Positions 11,537-21,891 of a stretch of DNA of 64,000 nucleotides are shown piece after piece. The translations under genes were made by a program, and so were the position numbers. Under the pieces are notes generated by a model, which worked only from the letters and a program-made list of their open reading frames with translations, searched no databases and was not told the origin of the DNA. Source of the stretch: Roridomyces roridus (lineage: Eukaryota; Basidiomycota; Agaricomycetes; Agaricales; Mycenaceae); NCBI GenBank assembly GCA_029378245.1, contig JARKIF010000022.1, forward strand, positions 124,001-188,000, in the 5' to 3' direction. Numbering within the stretch: the stretch's first letter is position 1; each line of letters begins with the position of its first letter.

Positions 11537-12190
11537 GAGGTGATCACCGGAAGAAGCCGAGACACAGCCTCATAGGTAGGGTACGGTCCGACGCCTCTTA
11601 ATCACTCGCCTCAGTGATTTTCGCGAATACTCCTTGCGGTGGGACGCCGGTGCCCAGTTCTTGGGCGGCAAAGGGTGGGAAGCAGGGTCCTCAGAGTACG
11701 TCTGCGCATGCTACCGTTTACAACGTCGATTAATTTGTTTGTTGATCGTCTCCATGCATAGACCACTCAACTTCACCAGCCAAGGGGTGACCGTCCTTAA
11801 AAAATTCTACACAGGGTCGGAAAACTGGAACAAGACCCTCGGACCCCTACCCTACCTATTAGCCGAGCCCCATTTGGAAATTCACGTGATTGATGGCCGC
11901 AGAACGTGACTTGCACATCAAATTTTCCGTTGGTCGGCTGCCCCGCTGACTACCAGTGATTCCTCTGCATTGATCCGGACCCCGCATCCACCCACAATTG
12001 CCCCACAACTGCCTTGATCGCCAACTGTTGGCATCACTTGATGCATCAAAAAAAGTGAAAAATTTCCTCGACCCTCTCACAAGTGTTTTTGAAAGGTTCT
12101 GCACACATGTCAGAAAATTTGATTAAGAGGTGTCGGACCCTACCCTACCTATGAGGCTGTGTCTCGGCTTCTTCCGGTGATCACCTCTTG
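11537..12190. repeat. Long inverted repeat arms (~69 bp) around GH11 pieces
   Basis: Arm 11,537-11,605 ('caagaggtgatcaccggaag' onward, ending 'gcctcttaatc') is inverted at 12,122-12,190. The arms match almost base for base. The right arm forms the end of the sequence inserted in the GH11 gene. The left arm lies in the presumed intron before the first surviving exon. This looks like two copies of one transposon end in opposite orientation. Confidence 0.75.
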
Positions 12191-12775
12191 TCACCAGCAC
12201 GTATTCCTCGACCGCCTTCAACAGCGCCGACCTTCTTCTCTACGGCGTCACCACCTCGGAGCCTGCGATCGAATACTTTATAGTTGAAGCTATCAGTCCG
12301 AGAACCGCCGCGCAGCTCGCCGTGCAGCCGATTCTCGGGACGATCGACGCAGACGATGGGGTGTATGACGTCTATGCAACCATAGCCAACGATGCTACGC
12401 CCCAGTATTGGAGCGTCCGACAAAGTGCACGCGATGGCGGTGTGATTACTCCCTCTACGCATTTTGCCTCTTGGACTGCACTCGGGATGCCGGCTGGCGC
12501 TGTTGGGGCGCTGGGCTTGCAGCTTGTTGCTGTAAGGAACGAGGAGGCAGAGGAATCGGGAAGTATTGATGTTACGATTCTCAATGCGTTCAATGTGCGT
12601 ACCTTTCGCTCCAAAGTATCTTACTGATACCTCAGTTCAACGACAGTGCCAACCTGAATGGGCCCAATGCGGCACGGTGGATTTCTTCCCCGAGATTCAA
12701 TGCTGTCAGACAGGTCTGACTTGCGTGGTAACCGGCACATTTTGGGCGAATTGTTTTGAACCGGGGTTTACATGA
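11615..12775 (+). pseudogene. GH11 endo-1,4-beta-xylanase with C-terminal CBM1-like domain, disrupted
   Basis: Exon pieces 11,615-11,695 ('REYSLRWDAGAQFLGGKGW') and 11,762-11,792 ('PLNFTSQGVT') join by a clean GTACGT/AG intron. The frame resumes at 12,190 with 'VTSTYSSTAFNSADLLLYGV', then 'IEYFIVE' containing the GH11 nucleophile Glu, 'QYWSVRQS' and 'HFASWTALGM'. An intron at 12,595-12,646 leads to a 42-residue Cys-rich tail, 'WAQCG...CCQTGLTC...WANC', that matches the CBM1 pattern. About 400 bp of foreign sequence sits between ACC 11,792 and GTC 12,190, flanked by GTGACC/GTCACC. The N-terminal beta-strands are missing upstream. The usual 'ATEGYQSSG' acid/base strand reads 'AVRNEEAEESG'. It is a secreted hemicellulase relic. 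Confidence 0.82.
11793..12189. mobile_element. ~400-bp insertion inside the GH11 coding sequence
   Basis: The GH11 reading frame is continuous if this block and one copy of the flanking 6-mer are ignored (GTGACC at 11,787-11,792, GTCACC at 12,190-12,195). The right end is the inverted-repeat arm shared with 11,537-11,605; the left end has no matching arm. No coding capacity is seen. Removing it as an intron with GT...AG leaves the wrong phase, so it is not a normal intron. Confidence 0.6.
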
Positions 12776-12879
12776 TATGTAGATGAATCCATTTGAATTT
12801 CTTGAGTTTCGAACATACACTATGCATATTAAGCGATCAATGAAATCAGATGCGTAGATCCGGAGGAATGACGCCTTAC

Positions 12880-13180
12880 GCTCGTCTGCTTGTCTACCTC
12901 CTCGTTTGGCACGAAATTGAGATCCGAAAGAGGGACAGGAATCCGATCGGGCGAGTACCGGGAGCGTAGCAGGTATCCGCGGGACTTGAGGAAAGAGTAA
13001 TGGTCCCGCCAGAATTTTTCGTGCTCGGACAGTGGCACGTTCTCGATTCGGTATTCGGTGTTACGGAGTAGCTCACCGAGCTCTGGGTGTTTGTTGAGGA
13101 TTTGGTCCTTGTGTTCAAGCAGAGCCTGGATTGTGTCATCATCATAGAGGATTGGAGGGCAATTGGAGGCTTTTGTTGAT
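12880..13180 (-). pseudogene. Kinase-like gene copy A, exon 1
   Basis: This exon matches exon 1 of copy B (26,656-26,919): 'LLEHKDQI', 'HPELGELLRNTEYRIEN', 'FLKSRGYLLRSRYSPDRIP' and 'FVPNEEVD', ending at a GTAAGG donor at 12,879. The reading frame extends upstream through 'GHTQRYCAATAYISSRK', which is also conserved in copy B. It may be translated, or it may be a conserved leader with a TATA-like 'atatatat'. The rest of this gene lies at 242-1,260; both parts are on the minus strand in the right order. Confidence 0.72.
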
Positions 13181-13275
13181 TTCAAACCATCCTTTCTTGA
13201 GGATATATATGCGGTCGCCGCACAATAACGCTGTGTGTGTCCCCTTTGTAAGCCGGATGCGGAAAGACAATCACG

Positions 13276-13380
13276 GCGGGCAAAAGCCAGCGAACCCTTT
13301 ATTTGGGTTCCCTGGAGTTCCTTTGTCCGGACAAAGGAAAAGTGGGTTCTTTGAGTGCGGGTTCGCTGGCTTTTGCCCGC
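13276..13380. mobile_element. 105-bp foldback MITE upstream of kinase-like exon 1
   Basis: The ends GCGGGCAAAAGCCAGCGAAC and its complement form a near-perfect hairpin, with inner palindromes such as 'cctttgtccggacaaagg'. Copy B (around 26,560) lacks it: there 'gactcgt' runs straight into 'tgtctttccgcc'. That gives a natural empty-site comparison. No coding capacity. Confidence 0.8.
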
Positions 13381-13559
13381 AGTGAATACGAGTCCTTGTC
13401 TGGTTGTCCTGAGAGTGGGCGCCGTTTCCATGAATCTTGATGCATGATCGTGGAGGACAAGCCAGGTCGTTGCCACAACAAACGGCTGCAGTTCAACTGA
13501 TCCTGGCCCACAATGACGGACCCACCATCATTCATTCGAGATCGCCGTGCAGCGGGGAT

Positions 13560-15400
13560 CACACTTGGTAAATGGTAATGAATTAGAACAAGACATGACA
13601 CGCACTAAGAATAATTCTCAACCGGGCTCTTGTTCGAAAATCGCCAAACGAACGAGTAGGACTTCTTGGTGCACCGACTCGCGTCACCATCCAAGCTGGG
13701 CTCACCATGCCCTAATATTGGTTCCTGCTCTGCTGCGCCCAGATGGCTCATCGCCCACGACAACACGGGTAAATTATATTTTGGGCACGCGTCCGATGTC
13801 ATCCCCAGTGAAAAGTCGGTGGAATCATATGGTATGAAACGGTAAGATACGGGATCGGCTAAGGGTGTCAGGAACCAAACCGTATGATACCGTGTGTTCA
13901 CTATTGTGCCCAAAACGCCGATATGTGGTGGTATCGTTTGAGATGGAATGCTGATTCTACCGGGTAAGCGCGGGTAAGCGCAGGTATGGTTTGGGATTGT
14001 ATGGAATGCTCGAGTGCGTCGCTTGGGATGCCTCCCGGGATTGTTTGGAAAAAATTGAATCAATTAAAATCTACCAAGTACATTGTGCTCTATATGCTCC
14101 AAAATACCCTCCGAAAATATGGCCCTGTCACAATGACGCCCTTGCAGGTTCGGAAACATTTACTATGCATGTCAGCATCAGAAAAAGGAACAGAATTGTA
14201 CACATACCAACTCGAATACTTGTGTAGGTCTCTCGTGTACGTCTGGCCAGCCTTTACCGAGGTGAGTATCATCGCGGTAACAAAGCAGCCTACTCACTTG
14301 GAAGATTCATGGACGGTAGGACCAGGAGTAGGGTACTTCAAAATGAAATAAATTAGTGGGATGGCAGTAGCCAGGAAAGGGACGAGCGCAGCGCTGTGAC
14401 ACCGTCGCCGAGCCGAAATGACTGGTCGGGTGAGAAGGCGACCCCGATCATTGGGGACCTGTAGACGCAGTGTGTTCAGCTACTTCAAGTTAACCGATGA
14501 ACCCAACATAGGGACGGAAGGTCAGGACATCGCAGTGAAGGAGACCGAGGAGAGAGTAGAGTTTCAGAAGAGAGATGTACGAGAGGAATCCATCTCTGCA
14601 TGCCACTGCCACTGAAAGTCGGCGGGAGAGAGGGACTTCGTGCTTGCTGCAGAGCGGAAGGTGCCATGGCGGTAGGAGGAAAGAGACGTGGCTGCCAGGT
14701 GTGACGTCGGCTTATAAGTGGCGTCTTGCGGACACATGAATGGGTCGATTTTAGGAACGCTGAAACATTTCGAGCCGCTAGAAGAGTGAACGAGCGGGAT
14801 GGATTGAGATGGACAATTGATGCACGTCAAACGGTCTGCAGACTATCTCAGAAGATACCAAACTATCACGGAGTAAGCATCTGACCAGGTCTCCATACCG
14901 TTTAATCCCAAACCATTTCACCGACTTTTCACTGGGTGTCATCTCTGGCGTGTGAATTGACTGGAATTCTGTTGAAATCCAGAGTCTGGCGGTCGTTACA
15001 TTCATGATACATCCGTCATTCATGTCCGCGGACTGTGTAATCCTGCTTAGTACCAAGGGTCCGTTGTTCCGTCGCTTGTTGGAAGTTGTTGAATTTGAAT
15101 TCAACACGCCGCCCGAGTCCGACTGTGAAGAGTCATCCAGATTCTTGCATCTTCCCGCATGCTGCTACATACAAGGGACCGTCGTGCCGATTGGACTAAG
15201 GATTCATCCCGCCCGGTAGCCACCCGGCGCCGGGTTTTTGAGTTCATTTGAGTCGGCAAATATCGTAGCTGCCGATCCTGGGTCCCTGACAACACAACCG
15301 CATGCGCGCGGTGGACCTACAGAGCAGGTTGACCATTCGGCAAGGTGTAAAATATTTCCTGAGACGCATTACAACTTATGTACATACGTTATGTTCGTAC
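13560..15400. other. Gene-poor stretch
   Basis: The frames here, including a 152-codon minus frame at 13,605-14,063, lack recognisable motifs. The sequence around 13,840-13,990 contains short echoes such as 'gggtaagcgcgggtaagcgc' and looks like decayed repeat. I see no gene. Confidence 0.45.
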
Positions 15401-15427
15401 AACTACAACAAGCAGCCTACAGAGACG

Positions 15428-16722
15428 TTAACCACCAGCACGAAGCAACCGCCAATACCCAGGCAGAAGATGGGCCGCCGACACCCATACCTGGAGCAAT
15501 TGAACATGAGTTCGACGATGAAAGCGAAGAAACTCACATTGTAATGAAAATACGAATTTCTATCTTCCTCAACTGTCTTGAATCGTACGAACCGAGACCC
15601 CGCATAAGCGCCTAGCGCCGTGAAGGCCGCTGCGGTATACCAATCAAGTTGCCAGACGAGGGCGACTCCGATAGACCAAGCGACGACGCCGAAGGATAGG
15701 AATATCCTGCTTGGATCGCCGTACCGCAGTGGGACGGTGTCTCGGTTGATTAGCGCGTCGCCAACAACTGTAGGTTGTTCAGCGGGGAATCGGATTAAAA
15801 GCAAGCAGCGTGGACGTACCATCTCGGTAATCTGGGTCGAACCATCAATCAAAGGCGGAGAACGAATGTGAATGTCAACGCACCCTGAGCAAATATGGTG
15901 GTAGCAAAGATCGCGCCGCTCAGTATGATAGCCAGCCATCCCGCGGCGTCGAGTGAATGTCTATCGTTTCCTGTTGAATTTGAGTACCTCACCCGAAAGA
16001 AGGACAACATCAAATGTAACACTCACTCGCAACCAAAGTCGTTCCCGCTTCGAACGCTGCAAACCCCAACCCATTTAAAGCATACCTCACCACGAAATGC
16101 GACCCCGAACCCCCGAGCTCGTTATACATCGTCGTAAATGCGGTGAGTAATAGACTCGCGTACAGCACTTCCTGGCTATACGCCCACGAGAGTGCCCAGC
16201 ACATAGGGAGGAGCGTCCACCGGAGGACTGACGCGGACTCGAGTGTGATTCGACCCGAGGGAAGGGGACGATCGGGTTTGTTGCTTTCATCTTCGAGAGT
16301 GGCGGTTTGGTTGGATGTGTTGAAGTGTAGGAGGTGGAACCAGAGCCAGAAGACTGCGTGTGGGAGGTGGCGGGGGTTCGTGAGGGGGGCGGCGACGATG
16401 GCAAACAGGGGCTGACGAGAAGTAAATCAGATTGATAGAGAGGGAGGGAGGGACGTACTATTGGGACCATCGTCGTCATAAAATCAGACTTGGTGAATAA
16501 CCAAAGAGTTTGAGCATGGTATAGCGCCATTTCGGGGGACTGGGGGAGTTCAAGGCCGGAAGATAGAACTCTGCGCGAACTCACAATGGAAAAGGTTGCC
16601 CCCAATAGCAAGGCGTCTGCATGCTGGAAAGGTTTGTACAGCTTCATCGCCGGCTGGAGCAATGAAGTGGGGAAAGGGAAAGGCTGGGAAAGGTCACCGG
16701 AGGCATCGCTACTGGCACTCAT
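15428..16722 (-). CDS. UbiA-family prenyltransferase
   Basis: Seven exons close in phase to 331 residues: 15428-15490, 15538-15767, 15820-15831, 15884-15970, 16027-16411, 16459-16539 and 16585-16722 (complement). It is an integral membrane aromatic prenyltransferase of the fungal UbiA type (PF01040), which transfers a prenyl diphosphate to an aromatic acceptor. The first Asp-rich motif reads 'NQTATLEDESNKPDRPLPSG'. The second reads 'QDYRDVVGD' and is assembled across a 12-nt microexon. Several hydrophobic helices follow, and the C-terminus 'LLPGYWRL' matches the family's usual ending. It is the last of three co-oriented genes, 260 bp downstream of the FAD monooxygenase stop. That pairing suggests a prenylated-aromatic or meroterpenoid pathway. 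The acceptor is not predictable. Confidence 0.9.
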
Positions 16723-16981
16723 CTTTAAGCCGCCCGATACGACGCGTTGGTGAAATTGCAAATAAAAGCTAGCCCGGGATCGGCGGTTCGGCTGTTTAAT
16801 TGTTTGATGAAACAGATCCTCCATCGTCCGATACCTCGGCAACTTCGCTTCGGCGCCGAGCATACGCGGCTCCAGTCCTCTCCAGTCTTGTCCGATTGGG
16901 GCTGGCTGAACCGCTCACGAGGGCGGGCATTGTCCTTTAAAAGGATTGGTATGGAGGGTAGAATACATAGAAGAGTCAACA

Positions 16982-19103
16982 TCACGCCCTCAGATCTTGA
17001 ATATACGAATACCGCATGGCTTTCGCGTCCAAAGCCGTCGGCGCATCACGGAGCCGGCCCCACTTGAGCCACCATTCCTCGGCATCATCCTGACAATTAA
17101 AGAAGTCAAGTTGGCATCGAGAGAGTAAGAGACTCACCGCCGGATCGTACCCGAAGCTGCAACGGGAACCAGATCAGCCGACAGTCCGGACCCAAACGCA
17201 CAAGGAAAGAACTCACACCATGCGCATATCGTCCCACATAGCCGAGAGCTCCTCCTCCGAGTGATCACCCGAGTCCATGACGTTGCGTCCGGCCGCCTCG
17301 TTAGCCCGCATAGCTGCGTCCCGCCCTTCTTGTGCCTCACCGTCGGGCAGCGCCATTGCCTCGACGTAGCTCTTCTCCGACAGGTTGATGTGCGCACAGC
17401 GGGGTTTGCGATGCTCCTGAAACGCACTGAGGAACTCCTCGACGCGGTCCGGATTCCGCGTATGCGAAAACATTTTACCCAAAAACCCGCCGTCTTCTGT
17501 GAGGAGCATTTCAACGAGATGACGCGGTGGTTGATGAAGAAAGCGCACCGAGAGCAACAGAGTACGTATGCAATGATATGATCTGATTCGGGAGGTGAGT
17601 GTGAATAGATGTCGAGGGAGGGCGCTGAACGAACCGGGAAGGGATGCGCCGCTTCACCGAGGAGCAACACTTTCCCGCTTCTGGACACCCACGACTCGAG
17701 TTCGAGATAATTTTTAATCTGCACGCACGTCGCTGGGCCAGCCAGTTCGGCGAGTCGGCGAATACTACAAAGAGGTTGAGTTGGCCTCAAGCATCGAAAG
17801 TGAAATACGCACACGGGGTCACAAGTTCCCAGAACATCGGTGATTTTCTTCTCTGCTGACTGCGTCCAGGTCCCATCCTGAGCGCCGTCTGGGGTGTAGA
17901 CCCAGAAGACGACGTCCTCATCTTTGCCCTGAGGGATCTGTGAGTTCAAGTTCCGGGGTACAACGGATCGCATACCGCCAGGAACGCTTGAGCACCTGAT
18001 CTTGTCTTAGTACGATCGATAAGATAATGGGGATATACGACCTACCGCGATTAGGACCCATCCAAAAGGTCACCATACGTCTCTGGGAAAGGATCAGGGC
18101 AGGGAATATATTTCGCGGTGAAATGCGCACCTGCGGATCTTGGTATAGTTCCTGGAGCTGGTCGTCCTGCATAGCTACTTCTTTCGGTACAATCGCACTT
18201 GGAACACTCAGTCGCAGCGTTGAGCAAGAGCGATGTACCACCGACCTGTAAACCGCCAAACCGCGTAGCTGATCCTCCCCCGGACTGCCCTGCTCTTGGT
18301 TCATCCGTCGACGAAGATATCCAAACGCTCCATCAGCCCCGATGAGCGCATCCCCGGCATACACTTTGCCGGACGCCAAGGTGACGGAGCACGCGTCAAA
18401 GTCGGCGTCGACGACCGTCACCCCAAACTCGACGCTGACTTTACTCGTCGACGGGCGTTTCACCGCCGTGTCGTACAAAATCCGGAGGAGATCTTTGTGC
18501 TATGGGAGAAGCGTTGAAGGTTGGAAGGGGAGAGTGTGGAGTAGGACGCACTCGCATTTGCAGAAACAGCCCTCTCGCTTCGGCGAGCAACTCTGGATCC
18601 CAGCGATTCGTCCCGAGGTAGTCGCGCTTCCCTCCGCCGTCGTCTGTGAACGGGGTGAATGAAGGCCATGCCAAGTAAAAGAGGTGGGCCGACATTTGTA
18701 AACCGTAAAGCCCGAGCCGACGACCGCATTGGATCTAATTTCGGCCTCGAGCCCCCAGTCGAAGAGAATCTTGCAGCCGTTAGGTGGAAGTCGGACACCT
18801 CCTGAGGGCACCTATGCATACATTCAGCCTCAAGCACACGTCGGTGAGATCTTTGAGACGCACCGAATCCCCTCCCCCGAGTTGCGATTCCTGCTCGAGC
18901 AGCAACACTTCATGGCCCGCGTCTCTCAGGGCGATCGCCGAAGCCAGACCTGTCGCCCTTCCGTCATCTTCTTCCCCGGGAAGAAATAAGGTAATCCTCA
19001 CCACCGATAGACGCCCCGACGATTATCTGTTCACGCAAGTCAGAGGTATCATCCTTTGGAAGCTCAGAGTACTTACAAACCGGAGGGGAGTCTCGCGAGT
19101 CAT
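16982..19103 (-). CDS. FAD-dependent monooxygenase, salicylate hydroxylase-like
   Basis: Fourteen exons close in phase to 489 residues (complement): 16982-17089, 17138-17156, 17217-17496, 17549-17582, 17635-17764, 17813-17937, 17976-17995, 18046-18082, 18131-18499, 18552-18643, 18694-18811, 18864-18949, 19002-19026, 19077-19103. Class A flavoprotein hydroxylase signatures are present: the dinucleotide-binding 'IIVGASIGGLASAIAL', then 'RLPPNGCKIL', the central 'DALIGADG' that binds FAD ribose, and 'GKVLLLGEAAHPFP' binding the pyrophosphate. It should hydroxylate an aromatic substrate using NAD(P)H and O2. One intron (17938-17975) is only 38 nt. The gene sits between the DUF6534 and UbiA genes on the same strand. 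A hydroxylase next to a UbiA enzyme supports joint modification of an aromatic core. Confidence 0.9.
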
Positions 19104-19841
19104 GGCAGGTCGAACAGTGAATTGAAGCAGGAAGAAGAGTCAGAAGGGGTCATCACATCGTTGAGCCGGTGTTCACACGAACGAGCGGGAAGGAAGCAAA
19201 GTGGCAATCACCAGCTCGCAATAGCTCCACTGCAATTGCAATGCGAATTTCAATTGGGGTAGTTCCATCAGGCCTAGTCCCCACGGATTAGCGAGCCGCC
19301 AAGCGAAGCGATGCCTGGCGATATGCGAAAGGGCGGAAGATTCCGGAGGATGAAGGGGGAAAGGGCGAATTCAATAGTCGGCGAGTCGCGAGTCAGAGTC
19401 TAAACCTCGACTTACCTCGACAGTATCTCCAGAATCGTTCCAGTTTTTCCCGGCTGCCGGCGTGTTTCCAATGGTCCGCTCTGGTCCGCTATCGGTCGGC
19501 CATCGAGATCGCGCGTCGCATGGTGGCGGGTGATGGTGGCGGCTGCTGACAAAAGGTAATGATTCGGATCATTCAGCTCGCACCAAAGAGGGCCAAATAT
19601 CAGAGGACCAAAGAATGCACGTGAGAATGGAGTGGATCCGACAGGCTAATTGCACGCTAACTATTCGGAAAATCAACTTGTCGTTCGGTGAAAATCGAAA
19701 AATCCTGCCTGCATACTAGTATGTATGTACTTACAGTTACATCGGATTCCAGTCTCGACGCGGAGTTGGGCCCGGGATACTGCAGTCTGCCAGCGACAGA
19801 AGGTATCATTCCATAAGTACGTTCCAGGTAATTGCTAAAAT
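19104..19841. other. Intergenic spacer between monooxygenase start and DUF6534 end
   Basis: No gene is seen. The stretch should contain the promoter of the FAD monooxygenase (ATG 19,103) and the 3' end region of the DUF6534 gene. No clear TATA box or polyadenylation signal was identified. Confidence 0.4.
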
Positions 19842-21891
19842 TTAAAAGCTCGTCGGTGCAGTGGGTATACCGTCACGATCCTCCCTGACCAGCTGTCGCA
19901 TCTCCCGGCCCGGAGGGACGCTGAAATTCCGACTCCGAGTTGTTGTAGCATTCGTTCTGGGCGGCCGACCACGGGACTCGGATTCAACGCTGGACCCGGA
20001 CTCGGACTCGGGCCCTCGAGGCTTTTGGCGGAGCTCCAACTGAGATGCCCGCGGCAGACTCGGTTGACGGGGAGTCATCGCCCGACCGAAAGTCTCGCGT
20101 CCACGGGATTGAGACCCACTGGTGCGCATGCGGGTCGAGCTCGAGGCTGTAGAGTCGTCGCTGTCGTTGTCGACGCATTCACGCCCCGCCACCCAGGTTA
20201 CCTCGGACGGTGTGGGTGTATGCGTGTCGCGCGCCACGACCAGCTCCGTCGTTTTGAAAACCTGCATGGCGTCCTGCGACTAGAAACGAATTTGAATGAC
20301 GTAGACAGCGCAGAACTATAACTACCCACCGGTCTTGGATGGCTAGACTTGATCAATGTCTGGGTCGGTACAACCGTGGCCGACCCATGACCATGCTCCG
20401 TATCTACGGGCTTCCGCCTTTCGCGAGAGTTCAACCTGGTTGGCAGGAGATTGGAATTAGATTAGAGGACACAAAAGATCCGAAACATACTTACATCGCT
20501 AGGATGGAGCAAATGTACAGATTCGCCAAAGGGAAATCAACCATAAAGTTTCTGCCGACCGAAGCGTTAGAACAAATCAGTCCAAGAATAAGAGGGAAGC
20601 GACCCACAACGAGGTATGCTGGAAGCTGTAAGTCGGTTTTACTTTCCCAGCGTTGACAGCAAAGCAACTTACCGGGAATCCCTGGAAGAGGGAGACATCG
20701 GCTATGGCCACGACCGCTGTGAGCGTGCCCGTCTCCAATGTCACTGTGGAGGTATGTTCGTGAATAATCAGCCGAGTCAGAGCGAACATGGCTCACATCG
20801 CACAATCCTATTAATCTGCCCATCGACACTCGAAAACCCCGTCTTGCGGGTCCACTAAGTGATCAATCAACCGCAGCACGCAAGGAAACTCGGAAAAGCG
20901 AAAACAAACCAGAGCGTAGCTCATCGCGATGGCGATGACCACATCGCACACAGCACTGGACAGCAGCCAGACGGTAACAGCCGTCGTGAACTTGTCAAAG
21001 TCGAGGAACTGAGGATACTTGGAGACCATCATGGACACAAAGAGCCCGCTCCCTGGGTGGCCGTTCAGCATTATTCGAGTCACTTGGATGAGGACGCCTG
21101 GATAGTTACCAAAGGCCGTGAACGAGATGAGGGCGAGGAACGCTGGTACGATGTACGACCCAGATGTGGTACTGACTATCATGATCGAGTCTGCAACATT
21201 ATAAGCGTGGTCGTTGCGCGGATAAAGGGAGGAGGAACTCACCGCCCGGAAGTACTGCAATATATAGCTTGAGACTGAGTCGAACAGAACGGCAGGATGC
21301 TCACGCTTGGGAGTGAAAATGAAAGATTCCTGCGCTCCTGCTACAATCCAGATCGTTCTAAATGGATTCAGATTGACGCACCGTATTGAAGAATCAGTGG
21401 TTGGTATATTATCCCAGCTTCGACGAATACGTTGGCCGTTGCGACGATGAGCAGGTAGACCATCTGGGATGCGATCAACAGGCGAACCCGCAGGGAGAGT
21501 CGCGGCTCACAAGGTATCGCATCCACGGGGAATCACTTTTCCAGCGTATGAGCGATAATTGCGAGGGAGCGGAATACCACGCACTTGCGGTATCGTTCAA
21601 AGTAGACAAACATCTGGCAACATTTTCAGATGGGCACACCATTGGGGAGATCAAGTACTGACTTGTGTAACGACAACCTTGGCCACGGTCAGGCGGAGGA
21701 AGGGGAAACTTGACGAGCACGCACCCCGTACAGTAGAACGTTCAACATGACACCTAGATGCTTGAGCTTGAGACGAAGGGTGCCACGCTTAGCGCGTACC
21801 AATCAACATGGGACCGAACCTATCGAAAAAAGTCTCAGTAACAGAGCGAGCAGAAAGGACAGACGACGCACAGGAGCTCAACTCCAGGCAT
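19842..21891 (-). CDS. DUF6534-type seven-helix membrane protein
   Basis: Eighteen exons close in phase to 395 residues (complement): 19842-20273, 20330-20435, 20495-20498, 20542-20551, 20611-20625, 20673-20743, 20797-20854, 20910-21052, 21110-21190, 21243-21254, 21305-21340, 21382-21463, 21511-21535, 21585-21613, 21663-21677, 21725-21753, 21800-21819, 21872-21891. The pattern is that of the abundant mushroom DUF6534 family: 'FGPMLIGVMLNVLLYG', 'YFERYRNDSPWM', 'ATANVFVEAGIIYQPL', 'FTTAVTVWLLSSAVCD', 'RIVRLTLETGTLTAVVA', 'LYAMLNSRERRK', then a polar Ser/Thr/Arg-rich tail. Function is unknown. One exon is only 4 nt. A segment normally between 'VST' and 'GSY' (the AWR loop) appears about a dozen residues short. 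It is the first gene of a same-strand trio. Confidence 0.87.

Noticed and set aside
11793..12195. Long intron in the GH11 gene
   Set aside because: GT...AG pairs at the edges leave the reading frame out of phase, and the right end is a transposon-like inverted repeat arm.
15884..15970. Suspected frameshift in the UbiA exon
   Set aside because: Re-reading the bases gave 'GGATGGCTGGCTATC', which is fully in frame; the apparent shift was my transcription error.
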